Shown: positions 21,658-33,774 of the stretch, piece by piece
Numbering within the stretch: position 1 is the stretch's first letter
Layout: every line of letters begins with the position of its first letter
Assembly: GCA_016748015.1 (NCBI GenBank)
Contig: JAAOMT010000176.1
Span: 59,985 to 123,984, forward strand
Origin: Geosiphon pyriformis
Taxonomy: Eukaryota; Glomeromycota; Glomeromycetes; Archaeosporales; Geosiphonaceae
Length of the DNA stretch: 64,000 nt
Direction: 5' to 3'
The notes under the pieces: model-generated
Database searches by the model: none
Told to the model about the DNA's origin: nothing
Seen by the model: the letters and a program-made list of their open reading frames with translations, nothing else
Translations under genes and position numbers: made by a program

Positions 21658-23200
21658 CTTTGATTCGGCAAATCTTTGGCCAATCAAGGTTTTGTATATA
21701 TTGGCCATGTGAATTTCCCATATTACCAAGAAATATTTTGACCCAATCGGATAGCCTTTTTACGAATATTTCTGGATAACGTTTCCTGAATCTACACTTA
21801 GCTAATGTTGGAAAATCATTTATTATCCATCAGCCCTTTAATGATCTGGGTCTCGTTAAAGCAAACAAAAAACTATTGTAAATTATTTTAGAATTTGACT
21901 TGGCGAAAAACGAAATTCGTGGATCACCGGTAGGACAGAGAACGCTTTGCAATATCCTTAATAAAATTATTATATATTAACTAAGGCCGGAACTATTTGA
22001 TCTTGGTATAATTTAATCTAATGCCCTAAAGTTGTTGAATAACTAAAACCAATGAAATGATGACCAGATTAATTCTCGATTCGCTCGGACTCCACACCCT
22101 CTAAATGCCACCGAGTTCTGCGCCTTGGAGCCATTAGATTTGCCATTTTTTTCTTTAGAATATGAAATGTTTTTTTTAAATAAATAAAATTTTCCTTCGA
22201 TAAATGTTGTTGATTTGATAAAGTAGTCTTCATTAATATCCGAATCTTCATAATGATTTTTTAACAATAAAAACCCCACCTCATGTATTTATCTCTTTCG
22301 CGAACTAATTTCTAAAACGCAACCATTACCGCCCCCCACCTCTGTTAACAAAAAAGGTTTCTACCCCCCTGTCTCTAGCACCAAGCAAAAAGAGAATCTC
22401 GGGCAACAAAAGCGACTCCTTTTTCGATCGTCTCAGGTATCAACTTCAAACGACCGGGATTTAAGGCGCCTTCGAAGCAAAAAGCCCATGACCAAAACCA
22501 GGACAACAATAACACGCAACAGGCGACGAAACTCTCAACCACACGTTACGCTTACTACCCTTAGTGCGGTGGAGCAAAAGATGTCGTGTTGTATTGAAGA
22601 AGCAAAGTGGACTTCTTTTTAATGATGTTTCGGCTATATGATGTGAGCGATAGTTTTTTAAAGCCGTCGTCCGTCTCGGCATGCTCTTCACTGACGAAGC
22701 CATTGACAGCACGAGACGAGAGATTATCCGACGTAATTTGTGGCAAGAAATTCTTTTTATTATAAGGATAAACGCACGCTATGCCCTCTCCACTTCGAAA
22801 CCTAACGCAGAAACAATTAGTGCCTATCCGCACAAGATTACATCTGACGGCAAACTTAAATATGCTCTGTTGGGCCTACCGTTTCCGTCAACGTCTGATC
22901 ATCAAGGCCGAGGCCTAACACGCTTGGCTCTTGAATGTTTCAAAAATGATTTCCTGCTTTTTGCTCTAATCCACAAAAGGCGAGCTAAGAATCCATGTTG
23001 AAGCTATATGTTCAAGACTTGTAGCTGGTGAGGTAATATAGAGGGTTCGAAATGTACAATTGCCTAAATTGCGGGCTCTAATGGACAGGGCGCTCAGGGA
23101 TCTTCTTGCAATTCCTAGTACTTACTATTGAATATAAGTAAACTTTTCTGGTAGCTTTTCTTTTTTCACAAATTTGTTCGGATTATTGATGTCATTGAAA
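21658..23200. other. Gene-free region with a GC-richer island
   Basis: This is the 3' flank of the Hsp40 gene. The part from about 22,280 to 23,110 is clearly richer in G+C than its surroundings. It has overlapping short open frames on both strands (22,461-22,833 minus; 22,681-23,001 plus), but none shows a recognisable protein or clear splice pattern. It could be a non-coding transcript or an old transposon fragment; I cannot tell. Confidence 0.4.
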
Positions 23201-26200
23201 GCGAACAAAATTACCCAAGAACCCAACAGTTGGTGATCAGCTAAATATTATTGTTATCGAATATTATTTACTTTTTTAATTAAAGCAAAATCTTTTTTGA
23301 TATATTTATATTTGATGTAAAATGTGTTGCAAAATAACAAGCATTTGATGGTAAAAATTGCCTTAACATATACTAATTGATATTTTTGTTAAAATATAAA
23401 TATATAATTTTTAGATTAATATTTGTATATTTATTTTTAATCAATTGTAAATTTACTATTTTTTAAATTTGATTAAATTATATATGTTTAAACTATTTAA
23501 CTTTTTAATAATTATTTATAATTTAACAATTTTGTATTATTTTTGTGTATTTATTAAATATAATTTAATTGTTATATATTTATATATAATATATGCACAT
23601 TTTATGATAAACAAAATTTATCTGCTTTTTATATATTATTATCTAATAAAAATTATTAATTAATTAAAATTATTATTATAAATTAACTAATTATTAATTA
23701 AAACATTAAGATAAATAAAAATAATATTAATTTACAAAATAATAATTATATTAATATAATACAATAATAATGTGCAATTACATACAATTAAACATAATTA
23801 TGACTTTTTAAACCTTGAAAATACTTGATAAAAAAATAAATAATTTAATAATATAAAAATTTTACACAATTAAAAAAATTTTTTTATATAATTACAAATT
23901 ATATATGTATATATATATATATAATAATTTTTAGTTTTTAGTTTTTAGTTTAAAAAAATATTGTTTTATTATTATATATTTATTTTATTTAAAATAAAAT
24001 TATTTTTTAATTAAGTTAATTACTATATTATTTATGTATTTGATTATTAAATATTAAGACTTAATAATTTTTTTTACTGAATTTTATTTAAATAATAATT
24101 TTAAATAAATTAATAATTAATTTAATATTTATAAATAATTAATATATTTAAAATAATATTAATATAATATTTAAATTATTAACTATATATACAGTTTTTT
24201 TATAAGTTAAAAAATTATTAATTTATATTATTTTTTAGCATTGCGTTCATTTGTGCTTTATATTATCTTTAATATTTATATTTTTATATATTTTTTTTAT
24301 CTTTATAAGTATTTAAACACTATATATGTTTAATAATTTTTTGTAAAATTTTGATAATAATTTTATACATAATTATTTTTATTTTTATTTTTTAAATCGA
24401 AGTTATAAAATTAATTTAAATTACTTTTAATTTAATTAATTATAATCTTACTTATTAAAAACATTTATATATACCATATTTACTTTATAGTTAAAACTAT
24501 AACACATATATTATAATTTAAAATTATTTACAAATTACTATTATTTTTTTAAATTTTGTAAATTTTTTAATTTTATTTAAAAAAAATTATATATATAATA
24601 AAGATAAAAAATGCATAACACAAATATATATATAAATTACAGTATCTTAAAAAAATAATTAAAAATAAGTTTAAAAAACATAATTAAAAACATAAAATAT
24701 TTAAAAAAAAATGTTAAAAAAAACATTATATTAATTAAAATAATTACAATAATTTCAATAAAAACAATATTTTTAATTAATACAATTGTTACTTATTTTA
24801 TTATTTTATAAATATTAATTAAATAATTTGTAACACTAGTTTTTAGATTATAAATATTGTTAAAAAAAGCATAAACTAAAAGTTAATACCAAAAATTTAA
24901 TTTTGTAATAATATAATCAATGTTATTAATATTTAATTATTTATTAAAAGTATTTGTTAATTTATTTTTAATAATTAAAAAAGTTATTTTTGTTTTTTAA
25001 TAAGTGTATTCATAAGAATGACCATTTTTCTGATTTTTTATAGTAAATTGAAATTTTTTATAACTTTGTTTATAAAATAATAATTTTTTTTGTAAATTTT
25101 TTTATTATTGTCATGTTTTTTTTTGCGATTACGAATGTGGCCCAACCGCGTTGTTATGTTAAGAGAATTTTTATTTAATATTGAAATAATTAATCAGTTT
25201 TTATTTTAAATTTATTATTTAAAAAGTTATAATTAATTTAAATTATTTAAATAAAAAAATTTTTTATTAAATTTAAAAAATAGTAAACTAATTAATTTTT
25301 ACAAAGTTATTAATTAGTTAATTAATGTTATCAATTTATAATTTTTTAAAATAATTTTAAATTAGATTTTTATGCAAGAATTTATTTTTTAAAGAATTAT
25401 TATAAATAATTTAAACTAATTATAATATTTTAAATAATTTATTATTTTTACAAATATATTAATAACAACTTTTTAATTATCAAAAATATTAAACAAAAAT
25501 TTTCTAATAAATATTAAAAAAAAACAGTAAAAACATTTTAAAATATTAAAAATTTATTATAAAAATATAATTATTAATTAACAATAAATTACATAATTTT
25601 TTAGTACAAGGTTTTTTTACTTATAAATTTTATTTAAATATAGTATTTTATAATCAAAAGCAAAAAACTTAATATTTAAATTTGTTTTATTTAAATGTAA
25701 AATACTTAAAATTTTAATTAATAATATAATTTTCGAACTTAATATTAAGATTCTAAAAGTTTTAAAGAATTATTAATTTACAAAATATTTTTTTATTTAC
25801 AAAAAAATTTACTTTATTATTTAAAAGATTAGTTTTATATTTATTTTCTTAATTAAATAAAACTTTTAAAAATATCAATAATCAATTTAACAATATTATT
25901 AATTTAAAATTTCAAAAAAATTTATTAAAAAAATAAATAAACTTATTAAAAAATGAATAAACTTAATTACAAATTTTACTAAACAAAACAAAACAAATCT
26001 TACAAAAAAAATTTCAAAAATGTTAACTTAAAATTAATATTAAAATTAAAAACATAAAAATAAAAATAACTTAAAAAAAACAATAATTTTAATATAAAAT
26101 ATCAAACTAATATTATTTTAATTAAGAAATAATTTTTTATAAACTTATTACAAACAAATATAAAAAAGCTTTCTTAAATAAAATCAAATTAATAATTAAT

Positions 26201-26800
26201 ATTAAAAGTTTTAATTATAAAAATTTTTTATATAATTTTACAAATTAAAAAAAAAATTAAGATTTACAAAAAATTAAATATAAACAAATTAATAAAATAA
26301 AAAGCTAACAAAATAATAAAATAAAAGATAAAATAATATTAAATATATATAATAATAATGCAAATTTATTTATTTATCATCAAATACCAAAATAATTAAT
26401 TTTTTATTTTACATGTTTAAATTAATTAAGCCAAAAAAGATTTATTTATACATATTATTATTAATTATAATTAGGTTATAATTATTTATTATTTATTTTA
26501 TAAAATTTATTATGCAAACTAGTAAACTTAATAATAAATAAATTATTAAATGTAAAATATATATAATAATTCAATAATAAAATTAAACACTAAAAATTGT
26601 ATGCTATATATAAAAAATAACAATAATTGAAGTTTGTTATAAATTATTAAAAATTAGAAAATTTCAATTATAATAAACAAATAAATATTACAATGCCAAA
26701 AATAAATTATTGAAAAAAAAAAACTAATGTATCAAAACCAATAAGATCAAAAATATTAGTAAAAAAAAAAAGATTTAAGGGACACCAGTTAAAAGTGATA
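23200..26800. other. A+T-only island 1
   Basis: About 3.6 kb is almost entirely A and T, with homopolymer runs and no G+C-bearing ORF. The first half (to about 25.2 kb) has more T, and the part from about 25.4 to 26.7 kb is A-rich with C exceeding G on the plus strand. No tandem array or recognisable mitochondrial gene is seen. Confidence 0.8.
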
Positions 26801-27043
26801 CTACTAAAAAATAATTCCAAAGTAAAAATACGTATTGTGACGTTTAATAATTTTGGTGACCTCATGTTCACTTTGGTTTTGTTACAGCATGCCCCATTTA
26901 TTGTTTACTTTTATTAACAAACCACCCCCACGAAAAAATACTGCTTGAAAAAAGAAAGCTTTGCGATTCTCTTTCAATCTCCTAATCTTTGACTATCATC
27001 TGCACTCCTCTTATTCGACCCATTAATACTTTCAACCAGAATC

Positions 27044-28975
27044 ATGGCTAAAACAAAGGCACGCCAACGACAACCGCCCGTACCTGCTTCACCGCCTGAA
27101 AAAAAACTAGCTAGCCGTCCACAACGACCCAAATTTGAAAAACCCGACCAAAGTTGGCTTCAAATTTTAATTAAGGCGTTTAAACACAACTACGAAGCGA
27201 CCTTAACTTATAAAGAGAGTGAACTTTTTTCTTGGATATGTCAAACTTATCCTTATTACGCTACACACAATGCGGAATTCTGGCATGCGTCGGTGAAAAA
27301 AAATTTGAATAACTATGAGGCAAGATACTCCCTTTTTCTTTCTTAGAAATTTAACAACCTATTCTATTTTGTTATCTTTTTCTACCCTCTTTTACTCCTG
27401 CATTTCTAAATTGAGAGTTGTTGGCTGTAGTGTTTTCGTAACGTCGGTCGGAATGTTTGGACATATATTGACCAAAAAGCTGCCGAAATATTGAAACAAC
27501 AAGAGGAAGAAGCTGAAGAAAATGAGGAGGATGAGGATCAGATTGGAGGGGAAGAAAGTTCTGAATCGTCCGTACAGGAAAAAGAAGAGGAGGAGCCAGC
27601 AAAAATCATTAAACCAAGACTTCGGAAATCGATGAGACCAATTAAAAGGAGGTCTCCCCCACCCCAATCAAGCAGCTTTACAAAAACTGTAAAGCACAAA
27701 AGGTATCCGAGAAAATCACATTCTGTTGATCTTCAAGAATCAGACGTACATATGTCATCGTCATCATCACCACCTACCCCCCCTCCAGAGAAGGAAGAAG
27801 AATTGGGAGAAGTTATACCGCAGAAACAGGAAAATGAATCAGATCAAGAATCAGATTTTGATAACGTTAGAGTCGAGAGTCCTGAAGAAGTTGCACAATT
27901 TGTATTTTCGGAAGCTAGTACTTCTGACGGCGAAAATACTAGGATCATTAAATATAGGCGAATGTCATCTGAAGCATGGCTCAAGATTCTCATCAAAATA
28001 TTAAAGTCAACCAAAAAACAAAAGACCATACGTGAACTCAGCACTATGATTAAAGAAACTTATCCTATATTTGAAAATGCACCTTCAATATGGGAGTCCG
28101 ATTTCACTATGGTTTTGGAATCTAACCCACAATTTCAAAACATGGGTAGGGGTCGATGGTGTATTGCAAAACACGATGATGAAATTTTCCCAAATGAAGG
28201 AACGGATGTGGAATACCGAGAAGGAAGTGATGGATCATCTTCAACTGAAGAGGAAGATTGGAGATCATTGGGTCCTCAAAAGTTGATATCATCAAAACGA
28301 CGAAGACATTCTGTTGCCGGACCCATACGAAAAAAAATTTCTACTTCCATTAAAGGAAGATCACACAGAAAAACCAAGAGTGTTTCATATCGTACCGAAG
28401 CTCCCAATATCAATGCTATTACTTCTGAATTTTTTGTAAATCCTAGTATTCATAAAATACCAGAAGTTCCAATGACTCCAGATACTCCAAATCTACGGCC
28501 GAACCTCCAGATTGGCCCAAAAGAGTTATTCAGTTCCAATCAAACGGATCCCTTGAGTCCTATTACTCCTACTCCCTTACGTCGATATGAGTTTATTACC
28601 GAGATGATAAGGTCGACATCCCCTACTCCAACTAAACCCAAACCTCGGACACCAAAAGTCACTCCACCACCACCACCACCACCCAATTATACTGATGAAA
28701 TGGACGAGGGTGATTTTGATATCCGTTATTTGAGTCATGATGAATGTACAATCAGGATAGAAAACTCACATAAATTTAATCAATTCCCCTTCAATCAAGA
28801 TTACACCCATCAACAGCATATGATATCACAAGATTCACAAACATCTCCACTACATTCATCTTCACGGCATTCTCCAACTTTGATAACACTAGCATCGATT
28901 CCTGTAATTCCAGATGAACGTGCAGCGATTGAGGCACTGACTCTTTTGTGTAGAACGGAGGCTTCGCCGTTATAA
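27044..28975 (+). CDS. Protein with two forkhead-like winged-helix domains
   Basis: Two exons, 27044-27319 and 27431-28975, give 606 aa. The join uses a GC donor (GAG|GCAAGA) and restores a forkhead reading across the splice. Residues ~35-110 resemble a forkhead: WLQILIKAFKHNYEATLTYK, ELFSWICQTYPYYATHNAEF, WHASVKKNLNNYECFRNVG and WTYI, parallel to the family's W-x-x-S-I-R-H-N-L-S-x-x-x-C-F-x-x-V. An acidic Glu-rich region follows. Around 270-340 a second, more divergent copy appears (SEAWLKILIKILKSTKKQKT, IRELSTMIKETYPIFENA, WESDFTMVLESNPQFQNMG, GRWCIAKH). The remainder is basic and Ser/Pro-rich with a run of seven Pro. It is probably a nuclear DNA-binding regulator; the recognition helix of copy 2 lacks the RHNL core, so it may not bind DNA. 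Confidence 0.8.
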
Positions 28976-29893
28976 CATATGTAACAAAGAACATCAGATT
29001 TTATTCTTGTAATTATTGCATTTGTATATTCACCTTAATTTGTCAGTTACTTTACAACATTTGGTTGTCTAAGCGAGAAGCATAGTTCACGTAAAACCAC
29101 ACTGGTTCATCCTTTAAATTCCAAGCTGACTATCTGTAACATAATTACAAAAATTAACTTAAAAGAGAAAATGAAAAACTTTATTTTAGTAACATAATTA
29201 TTTTTTTTTCCTCGTTGTGTGTAAGAATCATACCAAAACAATGCATTGTTCACAATGTATTATCTTTAGATGAAGCGACAACCTCAAAGCAGCACACATT
29301 GGTTCTCGAAATTATGAGAGGGGACATTTTGTTTTTGTATTAATGTTTAAATGAAATCTGCAATTTCAATATCAAACAGGTTTGTAGATTATCGAAATTA
29401 CTAAATGTGTCAAACTATTTGCCCAGGTTTTTTTTGTGCCAAGTTCGCAATTCAAATAAGAATAATCCTGAAATGAAATTATAAATTAATGATCCAAAAT
29501 TCAAAAGATACTTGACCGGTCAAATCTTTTTAATGAAAGTTTCAAGGATTTAGTTCATTTTTGATAAGAGAAAGTGACTCTAAAATTAAAGTTGCAGATT
29601 GGCAGTGGGTGAATAGAAAGGTAGGTAACTATTATTACCATTATTAAAAAAATAACAAATCGGGCAAAAGTAGTGTAATAAATTCTGTTTTTAAACCCCC
29701 GTTGACTTTAAAAGAATTGGATTAAATTACAAAATTTCTATACAAGGAGTGATTTAATTATAACACAGAAGAGATTAAAAACAAAATCTTTTCAAGGTCT
29801 TTTTTAACTGTACAAAAAAAGCGATCAAAAAATGGGAGGAATGGGTTTAATTGAAGGTATCGCCAATATATATTCCCGGGGCGTTGATAATAA
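28976..29893. other. Convergent 3' spacer
   Basis: About 0.9 kb of A+T-rich sequence lies between the forkhead-like gene and the RING gene. I see no ORF, RNA gene or repeat in it. Confidence 0.45.
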
Positions 29894-31700
29894 TCACATA
29901 CTGGCACGATATAACGGGCGCTCTCTTTGTGTTACAGCTGGTACAATGGGAGTTACAACAACTATCTCATTATTTGTTGTAGATTGTTGAAGTCGAGGCG
30001 GTGGTTGTACCGAATGCCGAACGGTGGGTCTTCGACTCCGTCGTCGTCTACGACCAGCGCGACGAATTGCCGTCAAATATTTTACCCATCGAAAGTGGGG
30101 GAAAATGTGTGGCGAATCAGACGAAGAGGCTTGTGATATTGTATCATCATTATTATTATTAATATTAGTGCCTTGAGCAACAGCCTGCAAGTCTGTTGTA
30201 ATTGGCTGTGTGTCCACTGAACTAGAGGAATTCGATTGATCATCATTACTACTCGCATTCCCCGACACGTCAATGTTCCATGTTGTGAAATCTGATTTAC
30301 ACATGGGACATAATGGAGATATATCTAAAAGCCATGGATCGATACATGTTCTTTATAGAAGAAAAGGATTTTTTTTGGTTTTAATGGACGAGTTAAGCTT
30401 TTTGATAATTTTGAATTTTGAATACTTACGTGTGGTACTGATGATGGCAAGGTAAGATCCTTAATTCCTCGCCTGCCTCAAAATCACCCAAACAAATAGG
30501 ACATGTTAATTGTTCTTCGGTGACATGATTCGAAGACAATAGCGACACTGAACGATTGGAAATTGAAGTAGTGTGTGAATCTTGAGGTTGTACTACAATA
30601 GATTTTGGAATTGTGACCAGAGGTTCATCGGTTACTTCAATTGGCACAGATTTATTATCATCCTCGGTTAATTTATTTGGCTCGGCAACAAATGTCTCAT
30701 CTTCTGCTGATTTATTTTCATCGTCTGGTGTTGGGACAGTTGTTAATTCAATATAATCTGTTCCACGATCGATATTTCCGGTTGTACCTTTTTCTAAACC
30801 ATCTTTCGGATCTTTATCCGTGACATCCTCCATATTCGTATTTACCCCGCCGAGAGAAAATAAATAAACCGGAAAACTTTCCAAGACAGCTCTCGCGATC
30901 CCTCTTCTACCATTTCTATTATTTCCATCGTTTCCGGAAATATTGATCGGAGCATTTGGAGGAGATGATGGACGTAGTCGATTTTTAATTACGTTTGTCA
31001 CAACCACTATAAAAAATAATCCTAATACAATTCCGGAAACCGCATATAACACGATCATTGCTGTTTGATAAGTTTTGAGTACACCACTGTTATTTGAAGG
31101 ATTGGGGTTTGAAGTGACAGAATTATTTGGAAGACCGCTTATAACGGTATTTTCGACACCACTGCCATTAGGCATGCGTTTTCTTATCGTGGCACAGTAG
31201 TCATCGGTTCCCATCATTTCCAAACAACCCACATATTTAAAAGTGAAACATAAACTCGATCTCTCTTGCCATTCTTCAGGTAATTTTGAAGTTAGGACGA
31301 CCTTTTGAGAATTTGGTTCACACGGGAAAAATTCTTTTGAATCGTTGGGAAAATTGTTGAAGGATGTGTCCATACATATATAAATCGGTTTTCCCTGATA
31401 AAAGATGAATTAATAATTTTTAAATTGTTGCAGTCCAGAAAAAGTTGTAGCAGTTAATAAAACTTGGGCACAAGAAAATTTTGAAAGAAAACCTACAGTT
31501 TTGTTGTAGGTTTGCACGGTATCATTGAAAAGGCTTAGAGGGCAGTTGATTAGCGAATTCTGAGAGTTTTTGAGGGTCAAACCCCACTCAAGCTCATTTT
31601 TACTATCAGGCATCGGGTGACTCTCATTTTTGACAAAGTTGTTGAAAAGTAGAAAAAGCACACAAAAAACAAATACTCGATGAGGTAAAGTATAGACCAT
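29894..31700 (-). CDS. Membrane RING-H2 E3 ubiquitin ligase (PA-TM-RING-like)
   Basis: Three exons, 31700-31464, 31394-30430 and 30350-29894, give 552 aa. The N-terminus is a signal peptide (RVFVFCVLFLLFNNF). A luminal part of about 160 residues with several Cys and N-glycosylation sites follows, then one membrane span at about 190-214 (TAMIVLYAVSGIVLGLFFIV). The cytosolic side is Ser/Thr/Glu-rich and carries a RING-H2 finger at about 377-419: CPICLGDFEAGEELRILPC, H-x2-YH, CIDPWLL, CPMC. The layout matches the Goliath/GRAIL/RNF13 group, E3 ligases of the endomembrane system; the luminal part is too diverged for me to confirm a PA domain. The first donor (CAA|GTTTTA) is weak but keeps phase. 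The tail is Arg-rich (RRAGRRRRRSRR). Confidence 0.85.
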
Positions 31701-33774
31701 GAGCTACAAGAGAAGTTTTATTTTTAAATTTTTGCAAGTGGGGACTTTTATAAACTATTTTTTTTACAAAGCTATTTACACTACGCGTGAAAAAAATGTG
31801 CAAAGTTACTAAAATGCCGAAGACTGTATGAACGATTTTTTATTTTTTATTTTGATGGGTTCTCGATAAAAGAGTTAGGAAAGAGAAGAGTAAGGTAAAA
31901 TTCCCAAGTCCAATATTGAAGTGACAAGTTATCCCACGATAATTGCCGCGGGAACTGATTTTTGAAAAATTCCAAAAAAAACTGGTATTTAATGAAGATA
32001 TTAAAATTTCTAGTGTATGTTTTTTGAAAAAAAAGGTGGAGAAATTTGGTATATGTACATATACAACGACAACGAGTAGCGATAAAAAAGTTGAAAAGAG
32101 GAGAAACGTCCAAACTATTCAAACCTGTTATATTATTAAAAAGTGTAGCTTTTACCGAAAGATTGGAAGGTCATCCGACCAACGCCAATTAAATATATCA
32201 AATATACTTTATTTTTATCGTGATAACCATCATTATTAATCTAAAATGTACCATTTTTGAGGAGATCTGTAATGGGAAGCTCTCAGGTTTTTTCTTTTTT
32301 TTGACAATGGGTTAATTGGATGTACTATTTTGGGTATATTATGACCACATCATAACTAAATAATAATGGTAAAAAAGATTTTTTTTTGATTAAATTTTTT
32401 TTTTAAATATAGTTCCTCTAATTTATCTTATATTCTTTCTTTACTTTTTTAATTCTTATTATAGAAAGGTGCCGATTTTTATTTTACAATGACCTAATTT
32501 TTTCTATTCTTGAGTATTACTCATCTTTTTAGTTATAATCCTAATTTATTTCTATTTTGTTCGAAAGTTATAAATTATTAGGCTCAAAAATTAAATGTTT
32601 TTATTGAAAGAAGAAACATGGTTCAAATTTTTTCCGGGGTAATTTGAGATTGTGGCAAAGCTAATAATAATATACTCAATTTAGCAATATATAGATATTA
32701 ATTTTTTATAATGTTTTCCCTCATATACTGTAAAATTCTAAAGTTCGAATTTTTGGAATTACCTTTTTGCCTTTAAAAAGATTACATAGGTTTCGGTAAT
32801 CCGGATACTTTCGTTTCCCATCTAGTAATTATTTCTTTTATTTTTTATTCATGAATGAAAAAAGTAATCCTAAATTGGGAATTCAGTTTTACCCCTGTTC
32901 CTATTTTTATTGTCACCAACGGTTATTCAAATTTTCCAAATAGACTCTCCTCGTTAATTATTCTAACGAAGTATGGTAAGTTAATGATCTGTATGACAAA
33001 TTGTGAGTTTCACCATCAAATTTTTTAATTATAGAACTTCGAAAGACTAACTCAAACTAATTAATTTTTTATTATAAATTATACAAAATTATACATTCTG
33101 CTAAATCCAGAATAGAAAAGTTTCTTACCAATTGAACTTCATAGGATATTTCTATGGTTAATTAAAGAAATTCCATTTAATATCTAAGTAAAAAGAAATA
33201 ACCAAGTTCCTTTATGTTAGACTCAACAGATAGTTTGGATCTATAGATAGTTTTTGTGTGTAAGTTTAAATATTTGGAGAAAAATTAATTTGTTATTGAT
33301 TTGATTTGATTTGATTTGTTATTGATTTGATTTGATTTGATTTGATTTGATTTGATTTGATTTGATTTAATTTAATTTAATAATAATTGAAATTATGAGA
33401 TTTTGAAAATCAAAAGAATTTATGTTTATGCAAAAACGTTTATTTATAATTTTTTCAAATTATAAAGATAAAAATTTTAAAACTAATTTTCAACTTTTTG
33501 TTTTCATAAAATAAATGTATAAAAATAAAGACTGATTTTTTTATTAATTAAAATTAATAATTACACCCATTTTTATCATTACTTAATATTTGAAAAAAGG
33601 TTAATAGTTTTGAAACTTTATGATATTTTTTAAAATCAAGTTTCAAGTTTCTTGGATTTTTCCATATTAAAAATATTAATTAAAGAAACTATTAAAAGAT
33701 TTGGTTAATCGTTGATAGTATTTTTTTTTAGGTCTTCAAATTTCCTTCCACCAATATTTGAATGATTATTTATT
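31701..33774. other. Intergenic, 2 kb, A+T rich with microsatellite
   Basis: This region is the promoter of the RING gene and the 3' flank of PRI2. Short overlapping frames on both strands at 31,847-32,239 have no recognisable protein. The only structured sequence is the pentanucleotide repeat listed separately. Confidence 0.45.
33299..33385 (+). repeat. (TTTGA)n microsatellite
   Basis: About sixteen copies of a five-base unit TTTGA occur, with one interruption (TTTGTTATTGA) near 33,316 and decay to TTTAA at the right end. It lies in the spacer between PRI2 and the RING gene. Confidence 0.95.

Noticed and set aside
23469-23663. 64-codon open frame in A+T island 1 resembling a hydrophobic mitochondrial protein
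   Set aside because: Its Ile/Leu/Tyr/Phe/Asn make-up is what any A+T-only sequence encodes; no known mitochondrial protein motif is seen.
23200-26800. Possible insertion of mitochondrial DNA
   Set aside because: No rRNA, tRNA or recognisable mitochondrial coding block occurs in the island.
31847-32239. Open frames of 91 and 98 codons on opposite strands
   Set aside because: They overlap each other, have A+T-driven composition and no recognisable domain; they lie in the RING gene promoter.
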